64,000 bases of DNA from Mycolicibacterium sp. CBMA 247 (GTDB lineage: Bacteria; Actinomycetota; Actinomycetes; Mycobacteriales; Mycobacteriaceae): positions 434,001 through 498,000 of the forward strand of contig NZ_VTGX01000004.1 of assembly GCF_009729095.1 (NCBI RefSeq), in the 5' to 3' direction. Shown here in pieces: positions 7,879 through 16,237 of this stretch. The translations under genes were made by a program, and so were the position numbers. How positions within the stretch are numbered: the stretch's first letter is position 1; each line of letters starts with the position of its first letter. The notes beneath the pieces were generated by a model. That model did not search any database. It was not told the origin of the DNA and saw nothing but the letters and a program-made list of their open reading frames with translations.

Positions 7879-10025
7879 TGTCAGTACCTACCCTCGACTC
7901 ACCGTCGTCCACACAGCAGAAACCCGGTAATTCCAAGAGAATTCAGGGCGGCCTGCTCGATCCGAAGATGCTGTTGCGCTCGACACCCGACGCCCTGCGC
8001 AAGCTCGACCCGCGCACGCTGTGGCGTAACCCCGTCATGTTCATCGTCGAGATCGGCGCGGTCTGGAGCACCATCCTGGCGGTCCTCGACCCGTCCTGGT
8101 TCTCCTGGTTGATCGTGGTCTGGCTGTGGCTGACGGTGATCTTCGCCAACCTGGCCGAGGCAGTCGCCGAGGGACGAGGCAAGGCCCAGGCCGAGTCCCT
8201 CCGCAAGACCAAGACGTCGACCATGGCGCGCAGGCTGACCGGGTGGTCCCCCGGCACTGCAGGCCACGAAGAGGAAGTCGCCGCACCGCTGCTGCAACAG
8301 GGCGACGTGGTGGTGGTCGAAGCCGGCCAGGTCATCCCCGGAGACGGCGATGTCGTGGAAGGCATCGCCTCGGTGGATGAATCGGCGATCACCGGCGAAT
8401 CGGCACCAGTAATCCGTGAATCCGGTGGCGACCGCTCGGCGGTCACCGGCGGCACCACCGTGCTCAGCGACCGCATCGTCGTACGGGTCACCCAGAAGCC
8501 GGGCGAAAGCTTCATCGATCGGATGATCAACCTCGTCGAGGGTGCCAACCGGCAGAAGACCCCCAACGAGGTCGCACTCAACATCCTGCTGGCCTCGTTG
8601 ACGATCATCTTCGTCTTCGCCGTCGCGACCCTGCAGCCGCTGGCCATCTACTCCAAGGCCAACAACCCGGGCGTCCTGGATACCTTGGCGCTCAACGGGA
8701 ACGGCATCTCGAGCATCGTGATGGTCTCGCTGTTGGTATGCCTGATCCCCACCACCATCGGGGCGCTGCTGTCGGCGATCGGCATCGCCGGAATGGACCG
8801 GCTGGTGCAGCGCAACGTGCTGGCCATGTCCGGCCGCGCCGTCGAGGCCGCCGGCGACGTCAACACCCTGCTGCTCGACAAGACCGGCACCATCACCCTC
8901 GGCAATCGTCAGGCCGCGGCATTCGTACCGCTGTCCGGCATCACCGAGGATCAGCTCGCCGATGCGGCCCAGCTGTCCAGCCTGGCCGATGAAACCCCCG
9001 AGGGTCGCTCGATCGTGGTCTTCGCCAAGCAGCAATACGGCCTACGGGGCCGCACGCCCGGCGAACTCGACAAGGCCCACTGGGTGGAATTCAGTGCCAA
9101 CACCCGGATGTCAGGCGTCGACCTCTCCGACGACCACCGGCTGCGCAAGGGTGCGGCGGGCGCGGTCGCCGAGTGGGTGCGTTCCGAAGGGGGCCGGGTG
9201 CCAACCGAACTCGGCGACATCGTGGACGGAATCTCCGCTGCCGGTGGCACCCCGCTGGTGGTCGGACACGTCGTGAAGGGCAAAGCGGAAGTGCTCGGCG
9301 TCATCCACCTCAAGGACGTCGTCAAACAGGGCATGCGGGAGCGCTTCGACGAGATGCGCCGAATGGGCATCCGTACGGTGATGATCACCGGAGACAATCC
9401 GTTGACCGCCAAAGCCATTGCCGACGAAGCCGGTGTCGATGACTTCCTCGCCGAAGCCACGCCCGAGGACAAGATGGCGCTGATCAAGAAGGAGCAGGCC
9501 GGCGGCAAGCTCGTCGCGATGACCGGCGACGGCACCAACGACGCCCCCGCACTGGCGCAGGCCGATGTCGGCGTCGCGATGAACAGCGGAACCTCGGCCG
9601 CCAAAGAGGCCGGCAACATGGTCGATCTCGATTCCGACCCCACCAAGCTCATCGAGATCGTCGAGATCGGCAAGCAGCTGCTGATCACCCGTGGGGCACT
9701 GACCACGTTCTCGATCGCCAACGACATCGCGAAGTACTTCGCGATCATCCCGGCGTTGTTCGTGGCCCTGTTCCCCGGCCTGGATACGTTGAACATCATG
9801 CGGCTGCACAGCCCGCAATCGGCGATCCTGTCCGCGGTGATCTTCAACGCGATCATCATCGTGGTGCTGATCCCGTTGGCACTCAAGGGTGTCCGATACA
9901 CACCCAGCAGTGCGTCGAAGCTGTTGAGCCGCAACCTGTACGTCTACGGCCTCGGCGGCATCATCGCGCCGTTCATCGGCATCAAGCTGATCGACCTGAT
10001 CGTCCAACTCTTCCCGGGAATGTGA
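7878..10025 (+). CDS. kdpB: Potassium-transporting P-type ATPase subunit B
   Basis: The 715-residue KdpB is the catalytic, ATP-hydrolysing subunit that drives K+ import. It shows the TGES actuator loop near residue 172, the phosphorylated aspartate D334 in DKTGT, and the MTGDGTNDAPAL hinge near 548-559. A Pro-containing membrane segment (SLLVCLIPTTIGALLSAIG) lies just before the phosphorylation domain. A Ser/Pro-rich N-terminal extension of about 25 residues precedes the first helix. ATG at 7878 overlaps the kdpA stop by one base. One base separates its TGA from the kdpC ATG. It belongs to the kdpFABCDE operon and is expected to be induced by low K+ through KdpDE. Confidence 0.96.
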   Translation: MSVPTLDSPSSTQQKPGNSKRIQGGLLDPKMLLRSTPDALRKLDPRTLWRNPVMFIVEIGAVWSTILAVLDPSWFSWLIVVWLWLTVIFANLAEAVAEGRGKAQAESLRKTKTSTMARRLTGWSPGTAGHEEEVAAPLLQQGDVVVVEAGQVIPGDGDVVEGIASVDESAITGESAPVIRESGGDRSAVTGGTTVLSDRIVVRVTQKPGESFIDRMINLVEGANRQKTPNEVALNILLASLTIIFVFAVATLQPLAIYSKANNPGVLDTLALNGNGISSIVMVSLLVCLIPTTIGALLSAIGIAGMDRLVQRNVLAMSGRAVEAAGDVNTLLLDKTGTITLGNRQAAAFVPLSGITEDQLADAAQLSSLADETPEGRSIVVFAKQQYGLRGRTPGELDKAHWVEFSANTRMSGVDLSDDHRLRKGAAGAVAEWVRSEGGRVPTELGDIVDGISAAGGTPLVVGHVVKGKAEVLGVIHLKDVVKQGMRERFDEMRRMGIRTVMITGDNPLTAKAIADEAGVDDFLAEATPEDKMALIKKEQAGGKLVAMTGDGTNDAPALAQADVGVAMNSGTSAAKEAGNMVDLDSDPTKLIEIVEIGKQLLITRGALTTFSIANDIAKYFAIIPALFVALFPGLDTLNIMRLHSPQSAILSAVIFNAIIIVVLIPLALKGVRYTPSSASKLLSRNLYVYGLGGIIAPFIGIKLIDLIVQLFPGM

Positions 10026-10026
10026 C

Positions 10027-10887
10027 ATGAGATTTTCCAACCTTGTACGCCAACACGCAGCGGCCCTGCGGGCACTGCTGGTGCTCACCGTGATCCTGGG
10101 CATCGGCTATCCGGTCTTCATCTGGCTGGTGGCCCAGATCCCCGGACTACGGGACAAAGCCGACGGATCGCTGATCGAGGTGAACGGAAAACCGGTCGGC
10201 AGCAGCCTGATCGGTCAGTCGTTCACCGACGTCGACGGCAATCCCCTACCGCGGTACTTCCAGAGCCGCCCGTCGGCGGCCGGCGACGGGTATGACCCGA
10301 TGGCAACGAGCGCGAGCAACCTTGGCCCGGAAAGCGTCGTCGACGGACCCGACAAGCCCAGCCTGCTCACCCTGGTGTGCTCGCGTAGCGCCGCCGTCGG
10401 CAAGCTCGACGGCGTCAGCGGAGCGCGGCCATTCTGCACGGGCGACGGTGTCGGCGCGGTGCTGTCGGTGATCGGACCACGTGACGCACGCGGAAACGTC
10501 GTTCACCCGACGAAGGTGGTCAGCGTCAACGAGCCGTGCGATACGACGAAGGCACCGTTCCTGAACACCTATGAGGGTATCCGCGTCGAATGCGCCAAGG
10601 CCGGCGAGGACTACACGATGGGCCAGATCGTGCCGATCCGCGGCAGCGCCCCGGCCGACCCTCAGGTGCCGGCCGACGCGGTCACCGCGAGCGGTAGCGG
10701 CCTGGACCCGCACATCTCGGTCGCCTACGCGGATCTGCAGGTCAACCGGGTGGCCAAGGCCCGCGGTCTCAACCCCGACCTGGTGCGCGCCATGGTGGCC
10801 CAGCACACCGAGGGACGCACCCTGGGCTTCTTCGGCGAACCGCGGGTCAACGTGCTCGAACTCAACATCGCCCTCGACGCGGTGTAG
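10027..10887 (+). CDS. kdpC: Potassium-transporting ATPase subunit C, long form
   Basis: KdpC is the single-helix subunit that assists ATP binding in the KdpFABC complex. The membrane segment is at residues 16-38. Typical pieces follow: GSSLIGQSF, YFQSRPSAAGDGYDPMATSASNLGP, then TASGSGLDPHIS, HTEGRTLGFFGEPRVNVLELNIALD. At 286 residues it is about 100 longer than the roughly 190-residue standard. The extra sequence lies between SNLGP (about 101) and DAVTASGSG (about 217). It contains four cysteines (C118, C137, C171, C189) in what should be the exported part, so two disulfides are possible. ATG at 10027 follows the kdpB stop. The family assignment is firm; the role of the insert is unknown. 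Confidence 0.93.
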   Translation: MRFSNLVRQHAAALRALLVLTVILGIGYPVFIWLVAQIPGLRDKADGSLIEVNGKPVGSSLIGQSFTDVDGNPLPRYFQSRPSAAGDGYDPMATSASNLGPESVVDGPDKPSLLTLVCSRSAAVGKLDGVSGARPFCTGDGVGAVLSVIGPRDARGNVVHPTKVVSVNEPCDTTKAPFLNTYEGIRVECAKAGEDYTMGQIVPIRGSAPADPQVPADAVTASGSGLDPHISVAYADLQVNRVAKARGLNPDLVRAMVAQHTEGRTLGFFGEPRVNVLELNIALDAV

Positions 10888-10906
10888 TCGCGAGGATGAT
10901 GGTCTT

Positions 10907-13444
10907 GTGAACACGCCGGCGACCAGCCCCACCAAACACGGTGAGCTGCGCATCTACCTGGGCGCCGCTCCCGGCGTCGGCAAGACCTACGCGATGCTCG
11001 GCGAGGCCCACCGCAGGCTCGAACGCGGCACCGACCTGGTTGCCGCGGTCGTCGAGACGCACGGTCGCAAGAAAACCGCCGAACTGCTCGACGGCATCGA
11101 GGCCATCCCACCGCGCTACGTCGAGTACCGGGGAAGCAGCTTCCCCGAACTCGACGTAGCCGCGGTGCTGGCCCGTAACCCGCAGGTGGTGCTGGTCGAC
11201 GAACTCGCCCACACCAACACCCCGGGTAGCAAGAACCCCAAGCGCTGGCAGGACGTCGAGGAGCTGCTCAACGCCGGGATCACCGTGATCTCCACGGTCA
11301 ACGTCCAGCACCTGGAAAGCCTCAACGATGTGGTCACCCAGATCACCGGCATCGAGCAGCAGGAGAAGGTTCCCGACGAGGTGGTCCGGGCGGCCGACCA
11401 GATCGAGCTGGTCGACATCACCCCGGAGGCGCTGCGCCGCAGACTGTCCCACGGCAATGTCTACGCACCGGAACGTGTCGATGCCGCGATGTCCAATTAC
11501 TTCCGGCGCGGAAACCTCACGGCACTGCGAGAACTGGCCCTGCTGTGGCTGGCCGATCAGGTGGACGCCGCGCTGGCCAAGTACCGCGCCGACAACAAGA
11601 TCACTGACATGTGGGAGGCGCGCGAACGGGTGGTGGTCGCCGTCACCGGTGGCGGGGAATCGGAAACCCTGGTGCGCAGGGCATCTCGGATTGCATCGAA
11701 ATCCAGCGCCGAGCTGATGGTGGTACACGTCGTTCGCGGGGACGGACTTTCGGGGGTCTCGGCGCCCCAGATGGGCAAAGTGCGGGAACTGGCCGCCAGC
11801 CTGGGGGCCACCGTACACACCGTGGTCGGCGATGACGTACCTACGGCGCTAATGGATTTCGCACGCGAGCGAAACGCCACCCAGCTGGTGCTCGGCACAT
11901 CGAGGCGGTCCCGATGGGCCCGGATGTTCGAGGAGGGCATCGGCGCCGCGGTGGTGCAGCAGTCCGGCAAGATCGACGTCCACATGGTGACCCATGAGCA
12001 GGCGCGTCGCGGGTTCGGCTGGTCGACCGCCACACCCCGGCAGCGCCACATCGCGTCCTGGCTTGCGGGCCTGGTGGTTCCGTCCGCGATATGCCTGGTG
12101 ATCGTGACCCTGCTGGACCCGTACCTCGGCGTCGCCGGCAAAAGCGCACTGTTCTTCATCGGCGTGCTGATCGTCGCAATGCTCGGCGGGGTCGCACCCG
12201 CCGCGTTGTCGGCCCTGTTGTCCGGGCTGCTGTTGAACTACTTCCTGGTCGCCCCGCGCCACACGTTCACCATCGCCGAACCCGACAGTGCGGTGACGGT
12301 GGTCGTCCTGCTGCTGGTCGCCGTGGCGGTCGCGGCGCTGGTCGACGGTGCGGCGAGCCGGGCCCGCGAAGCCCGGAAGGCCTCGCAGGAGGCCGAACTG
12401 CTGACGTTGTTCGCCGGATCGGTGCTGCGCGGCGCGGACCTGACCACCCTGCTCGAACGGGTCCGGGAAACCTACTCGCAGCGCGCGGTGAGCCTGCTGC
12501 GGGAAAACAATGGCGAGGCGAGCATCGCGGCCTGCGTCGGCAAGGATCCGTGCGTGCAGGTCGATACCGCCGACACCGCAATCGAAGTCGGCGACGACGA
12601 ATTCTGGCTGCTGATGGCCGGACGCAAACTGGCTGCGCGCGATCGCCGCGTGCTGAGCGCCGTCGCCAAGCAGGCCGCCGGCCTGGTCCAACAACGCGAA
12701 CTCACCGAAGAGGCCGGCAAGTCCGCAGCCATCGCACAAGCCGACGAACTGCGCAGGTCGCTGCTCTCGGCGGTCAGCCACGACCTGCGCACGCCGCTGG
12801 CCGCGGCGAAGGCTGCCGCCTCGAGCCTGCGCAGCGAGGACATCGACTTCTCCGCCGAGGACACCGCCGAACTGCTGGCCACCATCGAGGAATCCGTCGA
12901 CGCGCTCACCGCGCTGGTCGGAAACCTGCTGGACTCCTCACGACTGTCGGCCGGGGTGGTCCGCCCCGAGCTGCGCCGGGTGTACCTGGAGGAGACGGTG
13001 CAGCGCGCCCTTTTGGGAATCAGCAAGGGCACCACCGGATTCACCCGGGAAGGCCTGGACCGGGTGAAGGTCGACGTGGGCGATGCGGTGGCGATGGCCG
13101 ACGCCGGGCTGCTCGAGCGGGTGCTGGCCAACCTGATCGACAACGCCCTGCGGTATGCCCCTGAGGGTCCCATCCGGGTCAGCGCCGGCCAGGTGGCCGA
13201 CCGGGTACTGGTCGCGGTGATCGACGAAGGGCCCGGGGTGCCGCGCGGGGTCGAGGAGCAACTCTTCGCACCGTTCCAGCGACTCGGCGATCACAACACC
13301 ACCATCGGCGTCGGCCTTGGCCTGTCCGTCGCCCGCGGATTCGTCGAAGCCATGGGCGGAACCATCACGGCGACCGATACTCCCGGCGGTGGCCTGACCG
13401 TCGAGATCGACCTCGCCGCACCGCCAAAGGACGAACCGGTATGA
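10907..13444 (+). CDS. kdpD: Osmosensitive K+ channel sensor histidine kinase KdpD
   Basis: The 845-residue KdpD senses K+ limitation and phosphorylates KdpE. Domains in order are the N-terminal KdpD domain with Walker A GAAPGVGKT (19-27), a universal-stress-protein-like domain, and four closely packed membrane helices around residues 380-480. A GAF-like cytoplasmic segment, HisKA with SHDLRTPLAA (phospho-acceptor H625), and the HATPase domain (NLIDNALRYAPEG, DEGPGVP, GVGLGLSVARGF) follow. GTG at 10907 is used because it starts just before the conserved ELRIYLGAAPG; the frame is open far upstream over kdpC. Its end overlaps the kdpE start by four bases (ATGA). The sensor pair is in the same operon as the pump rather than divergent from it. 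Confidence 0.95.
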   Translation: MNTPATSPTKHGELRIYLGAAPGVGKTYAMLGEAHRRLERGTDLVAAVVETHGRKKTAELLDGIEAIPPRYVEYRGSSFPELDVAAVLARNPQVVLVDELAHTNTPGSKNPKRWQDVEELLNAGITVISTVNVQHLESLNDVVTQITGIEQQEKVPDEVVRAADQIELVDITPEALRRRLSHGNVYAPERVDAAMSNYFRRGNLTALRELALLWLADQVDAALAKYRADNKITDMWEARERVVVAVTGGGESETLVRRASRIASKSSAELMVVHVVRGDGLSGVSAPQMGKVRELAASLGATVHTVVGDDVPTALMDFARERNATQLVLGTSRRSRWARMFEEGIGAAVVQQSGKIDVHMVTHEQARRGFGWSTATPRQRHIASWLAGLVVPSAICLVIVTLLDPYLGVAGKSALFFIGVLIVAMLGGVAPAALSALLSGLLLNYFLVAPRHTFTIAEPDSAVTVVVLLLVAVAVAALVDGAASRAREARKASQEAELLTLFAGSVLRGADLTTLLERVRETYSQRAVSLLRENNGEASIAACVGKDPCVQVDTADTAIEVGDDEFWLLMAGRKLAARDRRVLSAVAKQAAGLVQQRELTEEAGKSAAIAQADELRRSLLSAVSHDLRTPLAAAKAAASSLRSEDIDFSAEDTAELLATIEESVDALTALVGNLLDSSRLSAGVVRPELRRVYLEETVQRALLGISKGTTGFTREGLDRVKVDVGDAVAMADAGLLERVLANLIDNALRYAPEGPIRVSAGQVADRVLVAVIDEGPGVPRGVEEQLFAPFQRLGDHNTTIGVGLGLSVARGFVEAMGGTITATDTPGGGLTVEIDLAAPPKDEPV

Positions 13445-14142
13445 CATCCACCACCGCCCCCAAGACCCGAGTCCTGGTGATCGACGACGAACCCCAGATC
13501 CTGCGTGCGCTACGGATCAACCTGTCGGTGCGTGGCTACGAGGTGGATACCGCGACCAACGGCGGCCAGGGACTGCGCGCCGCCGCCGATCATCGTCCCG
13601 ATGTGATCGTGCTCGACCTCGGCCTGCCCGACATGTCGGGCATCGAGGTACTGGCCGGCCTTCGCGGATGGCTGTCGGCACCGGTGATCGTGCTCTCGGC
13701 CCGTACCGACTCCTCCGACAAGGTCGAGGCACTCGATGCTGGGGCCGATGACTACGTCACCAAACCCTTTGGCATGGACGAGTTCCTGGCCCGGCTGCGC
13801 GCTGCGGTGCGTCGCGGCGCGGCGGCCTCCGAGATCGATGAGCCCGTGATCGAAACATCCTCGTTCACAGTCGATCTCGCTTCCAAGAAGGTGAGCAAGA
13901 ACAACACCGAGGTTCACCTGACGCCCACCGAGTGGGGCATGCTGGAGATGCTGGTGCGCAACCGGGGCAAGTTGGTCGGCCGCGAAGAGCTGCTGCGTGA
14001 GGTGTGGGGTCCGGCTTACGCCAAGGAAACCCACTATCTGCGGGTGTACCTGGCACAACTGCGCCGCAAACTCGAGGACGATCCGTCACACCCGGTCCAT
14101 CTGCTGACCGAGGCCGGGATGGGCTACCGCTTCCAGGAGTGA
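13441..14142 (+). CDS. kdpE: OmpR-family response regulator KdpE
   Basis: The 233-residue regulator has an N-terminal receiver domain with the phospho-acceptor D59 in VLDLGLPDMSG, the acidic pair DDE near the N-terminus and the conserved Lys in DDYVTKPF. The C-terminal winged-helix DNA-binding domain reads LTPTEWGMLEMLVRNRGKLVGREELLREVWG and ends in the typical GYRFQE. It receives phosphate from KdpD and activates the kdp operon. The phased TAAAG repeats at 5910-5958 are the candidate target. ATG overlaps the kdpD stop. About 140 bases with no gene or convincing terminator follow. Confidence 0.95.
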   Translation: MTSTTAPKTRVLVIDDEPQILRALRINLSVRGYEVDTATNGGQGLRAAADHRPDVIVLDLGLPDMSGIEVLAGLRGWLSAPVIVLSARTDSSDKVEALDAGADDYVTKPFGMDEFLARLRAAVRRGAAASEIDEPVIETSSFTVDLASKKVSKNNTEVHLTPTEWGMLEMLVRNRGKLVGREELLREVWGPAYAKETHYLRVYLAQLRRKLEDDPSHPVHLLTEAGMGYRFQE

Positions 14143-14285
14143 TTGCCCTCCCCGGGGAAACGCGCCCCTGCCACCGATCAGGCCCGACGACCGATCGCCG
14201 CTTGTGAGTAACCGTCGGGCGCGGACAGACCACCGACCAGCGACAATCACCGATCTCGGCTAGACGGGCACGATACGGTTCCGGC

Positions 14286-16154
14286 ATGTCCGGTTACCGT
14301 GCCCTGTTCGATTCCAGCATCAACGACCCAGCAACGTTCTGGGCCGACGCTGCCAAGACGGTGACCTGGACGGTCGAGCCGCAGCGCATACTCGACGACA
14401 CCCACCCGCCGTTCTACCGGTGGTTCCCCGACGGGGAGCTCAACACCTGCGCCAATGCCCTGGACCGGCACGTGGCCGAGCGTGGCGACCAGACCGCGCT
14501 GATCTACGACTCCCCCGTCACCGGCACCAAGGCCACCTACTCCTACCGCGAATTGCGCGACGCCACCGCCCGGTTCGCCGGGGCGCTGCGCGGGCTCGGG
14601 GTCGGCAAGGGCGACCTCGTGGTGATCTACATGCCGATGGTCCCCGAGGCGGTCATCGCGATGCTGGCCTGCGCCCGGCTGGGGGCGGTGCACTCGGTGG
14701 TGTTCGGCGGGTTCGCCGCGCACGAGCTGGCCACCCGTATCGACGACGCCCGGCCCGTGGCCGTGGTGAGCGCGTCCTGCGGCATCGAGCCGACGCGCAT
14801 CGTCGAGTACAAGCCGATGCTGGATGCCGCATTGCAGATGGCCGAGCACAAGCCGCAGTCCTGCGTCATCCTGCAACGCGAGCAGTGCCCCGGTGAACTT
14901 GTTGAGGGCCGCGACCACGACTGGCAGCAGCTGATGGCCGACGCCGCGCCGGCCGACCCAGTGCCGGTGGCCGCCACCGACCCGCTGTATGTGCTCTACA
15001 CCTCGGGCACCACAGGCAAGCCCAAGGGCATCGTCCGCGACAACGGCGGTCATGCGGTGGCCCTGTTGTGGACCATGCGTCATCTCTACGACGTGGCACC
15101 CGGCGATGTGTTCTGGACCGCCTCCGATGTCGGCTGGGTGGTCGGCCACTCCTACATCGTGTACGCGCCGTTGCTGTTGGGCGCGACAACCGTTCTCTAC
15201 GAAGGCAAACCGATCGGCACCCCCGACGCCGGGGCATTCTGGCGGGTGGCCGCCGAATACGGCGTCAAGGCGCTGTTCACCGCCCCGACGGCGATTCGCG
15301 CGATCAAAAAGGAAGATCCCGACGCCACGCGTCTGGCCGATTACGACCTGTCCGGGCTCAAGTACCTTTTCCAGGCCGGGGAGCGGCTCGACCCCGACAC
15401 CTACCACTGGGCGTCCGACAACCTCGGCATCCCGGTGGTCGATCACTGGTGGCAGACCGAAACCGGATGGGCTATCGCCGGCGACCCGATGGGCGTCGAG
15501 CCGATGCCGATCAAGGCCGGTTCGGCCACCGTGCCGATGCCCGGGTACAACGTGCAGGTCCTGCGGTCGGACGGCACCCCCTGCGAGGCCGGTGAGGAAG
15601 GCGCCATCTGCGTCAAACTGCCGCTGCCACCGGGCACGCTGCCGACGCTGTGGGGCGACGACCACCGCTATGTCGCGTCGTATCTGTCGGCGTTCACCGG
15701 GTACTACCTCACCGGCGACGGCGGCTACCTGGACTCCGACGGCTACCTGTTCGTGATGGGCCGTACCGACGATGTGATCAACGTTGCCGGGCACCGGCTG
15801 TCCACCGGTTCGATCGAGGCGGTGCTGGCCGACCATCCCTCGGTGGCCGAATGCGCGGTGATCGGCGTCGCCGACGAGCTCAAGGGACAGGTGCCGCGCG
15901 GATTCGTGGTGCTCAAGACCGGGGCCTCGGCCGAGAACATCACTGAGGAGCTCGTCCATCGGGTGCGGGAAAACATCGGCGCGGTAGCGGTTTTCAAGAA
16001 GGTCGACGTGGTGGCGGCGTTGCCGAAGACCCGCTCGGGCAAGATCCTGCGCAAGACCATGCGCGGTATCGCGGACGGTCTCGACGAGCCGGTGCCCTCC
16101 ACCATCGAGGATCCCGCGGTGCTCGACGCGCTCAAGAACGTGCTGCGCCCCTGA
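14286..16154 (+). CDS. prpE: Propionyl/acetyl-CoA synthetase (AMP-forming)
   Basis: The 622-residue protein is an acyl-CoA synthetase of the PrpE/AcsA group. It activates a short acid, most likely propionate, to the acyl-AMP and then to the CoA thioester. Visible marks are the AMP-binding loop YTSGTTGKPKG beginning at Y238, the WWQTETGW motif, YLTGDGGYLDSDGY, and the C-terminal PKTRSGKILRK with catalytic K586. That lysine is the usual site of reversible acylation control. The N-terminal SINDPATFWADAAKTVTW matches the ACAS_N domain. PrpE and acetyl-CoA synthetases are hard to separate by eye; HPPFYRWFPDGELNTCANALDRHV favours the propionate type. ATG at 14286 is the first start. A long inverted repeat follows the stop. 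Confidence 0.88.
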   Translation: MSGYRALFDSSINDPATFWADAAKTVTWTVEPQRILDDTHPPFYRWFPDGELNTCANALDRHVAERGDQTALIYDSPVTGTKATYSYRELRDATARFAGALRGLGVGKGDLVVIYMPMVPEAVIAMLACARLGAVHSVVFGGFAAHELATRIDDARPVAVVSASCGIEPTRIVEYKPMLDAALQMAEHKPQSCVILQREQCPGELVEGRDHDWQQLMADAAPADPVPVAATDPLYVLYTSGTTGKPKGIVRDNGGHAVALLWTMRHLYDVAPGDVFWTASDVGWVVGHSYIVYAPLLLGATTVLYEGKPIGTPDAGAFWRVAAEYGVKALFTAPTAIRAIKKEDPDATRLADYDLSGLKYLFQAGERLDPDTYHWASDNLGIPVVDHWWQTETGWAIAGDPMGVEPMPIKAGSATVPMPGYNVQVLRSDGTPCEAGEEGAICVKLPLPPGTLPTLWGDDHRYVASYLSAFTGYYLTGDGGYLDSDGYLFVMGRTDDVINVAGHRLSTGSIEAVLADHPSVAECAVIGVADELKGQVPRGFVVLKTGASAENITEELVHRVRENIGAVAVFKKVDVVAALPKTRSGKILRKTMRGIADGLDEPVPSTIEDPAVLDALKNVLRP

Positions 16155-16175
16155 TTTCCCCCGGCTGATTTTCCC

Positions 16176-16237
16176 CGCGAGCAGACGTAAACCTGCCCAT
16201 TATCCGTCGAAAATGGGCAGGTTTACGTCTGCTCGCG
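16176..16237. terminator. 25-bp perfect inverted repeat between convergent genes
   Basis: Arms at 16176-16200 and 16213-16237 are perfect reverse complements, separated by 12 bases. They lie exactly between the stop codons of two convergent genes. The stem starts CGCGAGCAGACGTAAACC. It could act as a bidirectional terminator. The GCGAGCAGACG core resembles a palindrome I associate with many mycobacterial intergenic regions, so it may also be a dispersed repeat. There is no U-tract. Confidence 0.7.

Noticed and set aside
14143..14285. Possible terminator after kdpE
   Set aside because: Only short imperfect dyads were found; none is stable enough to list.
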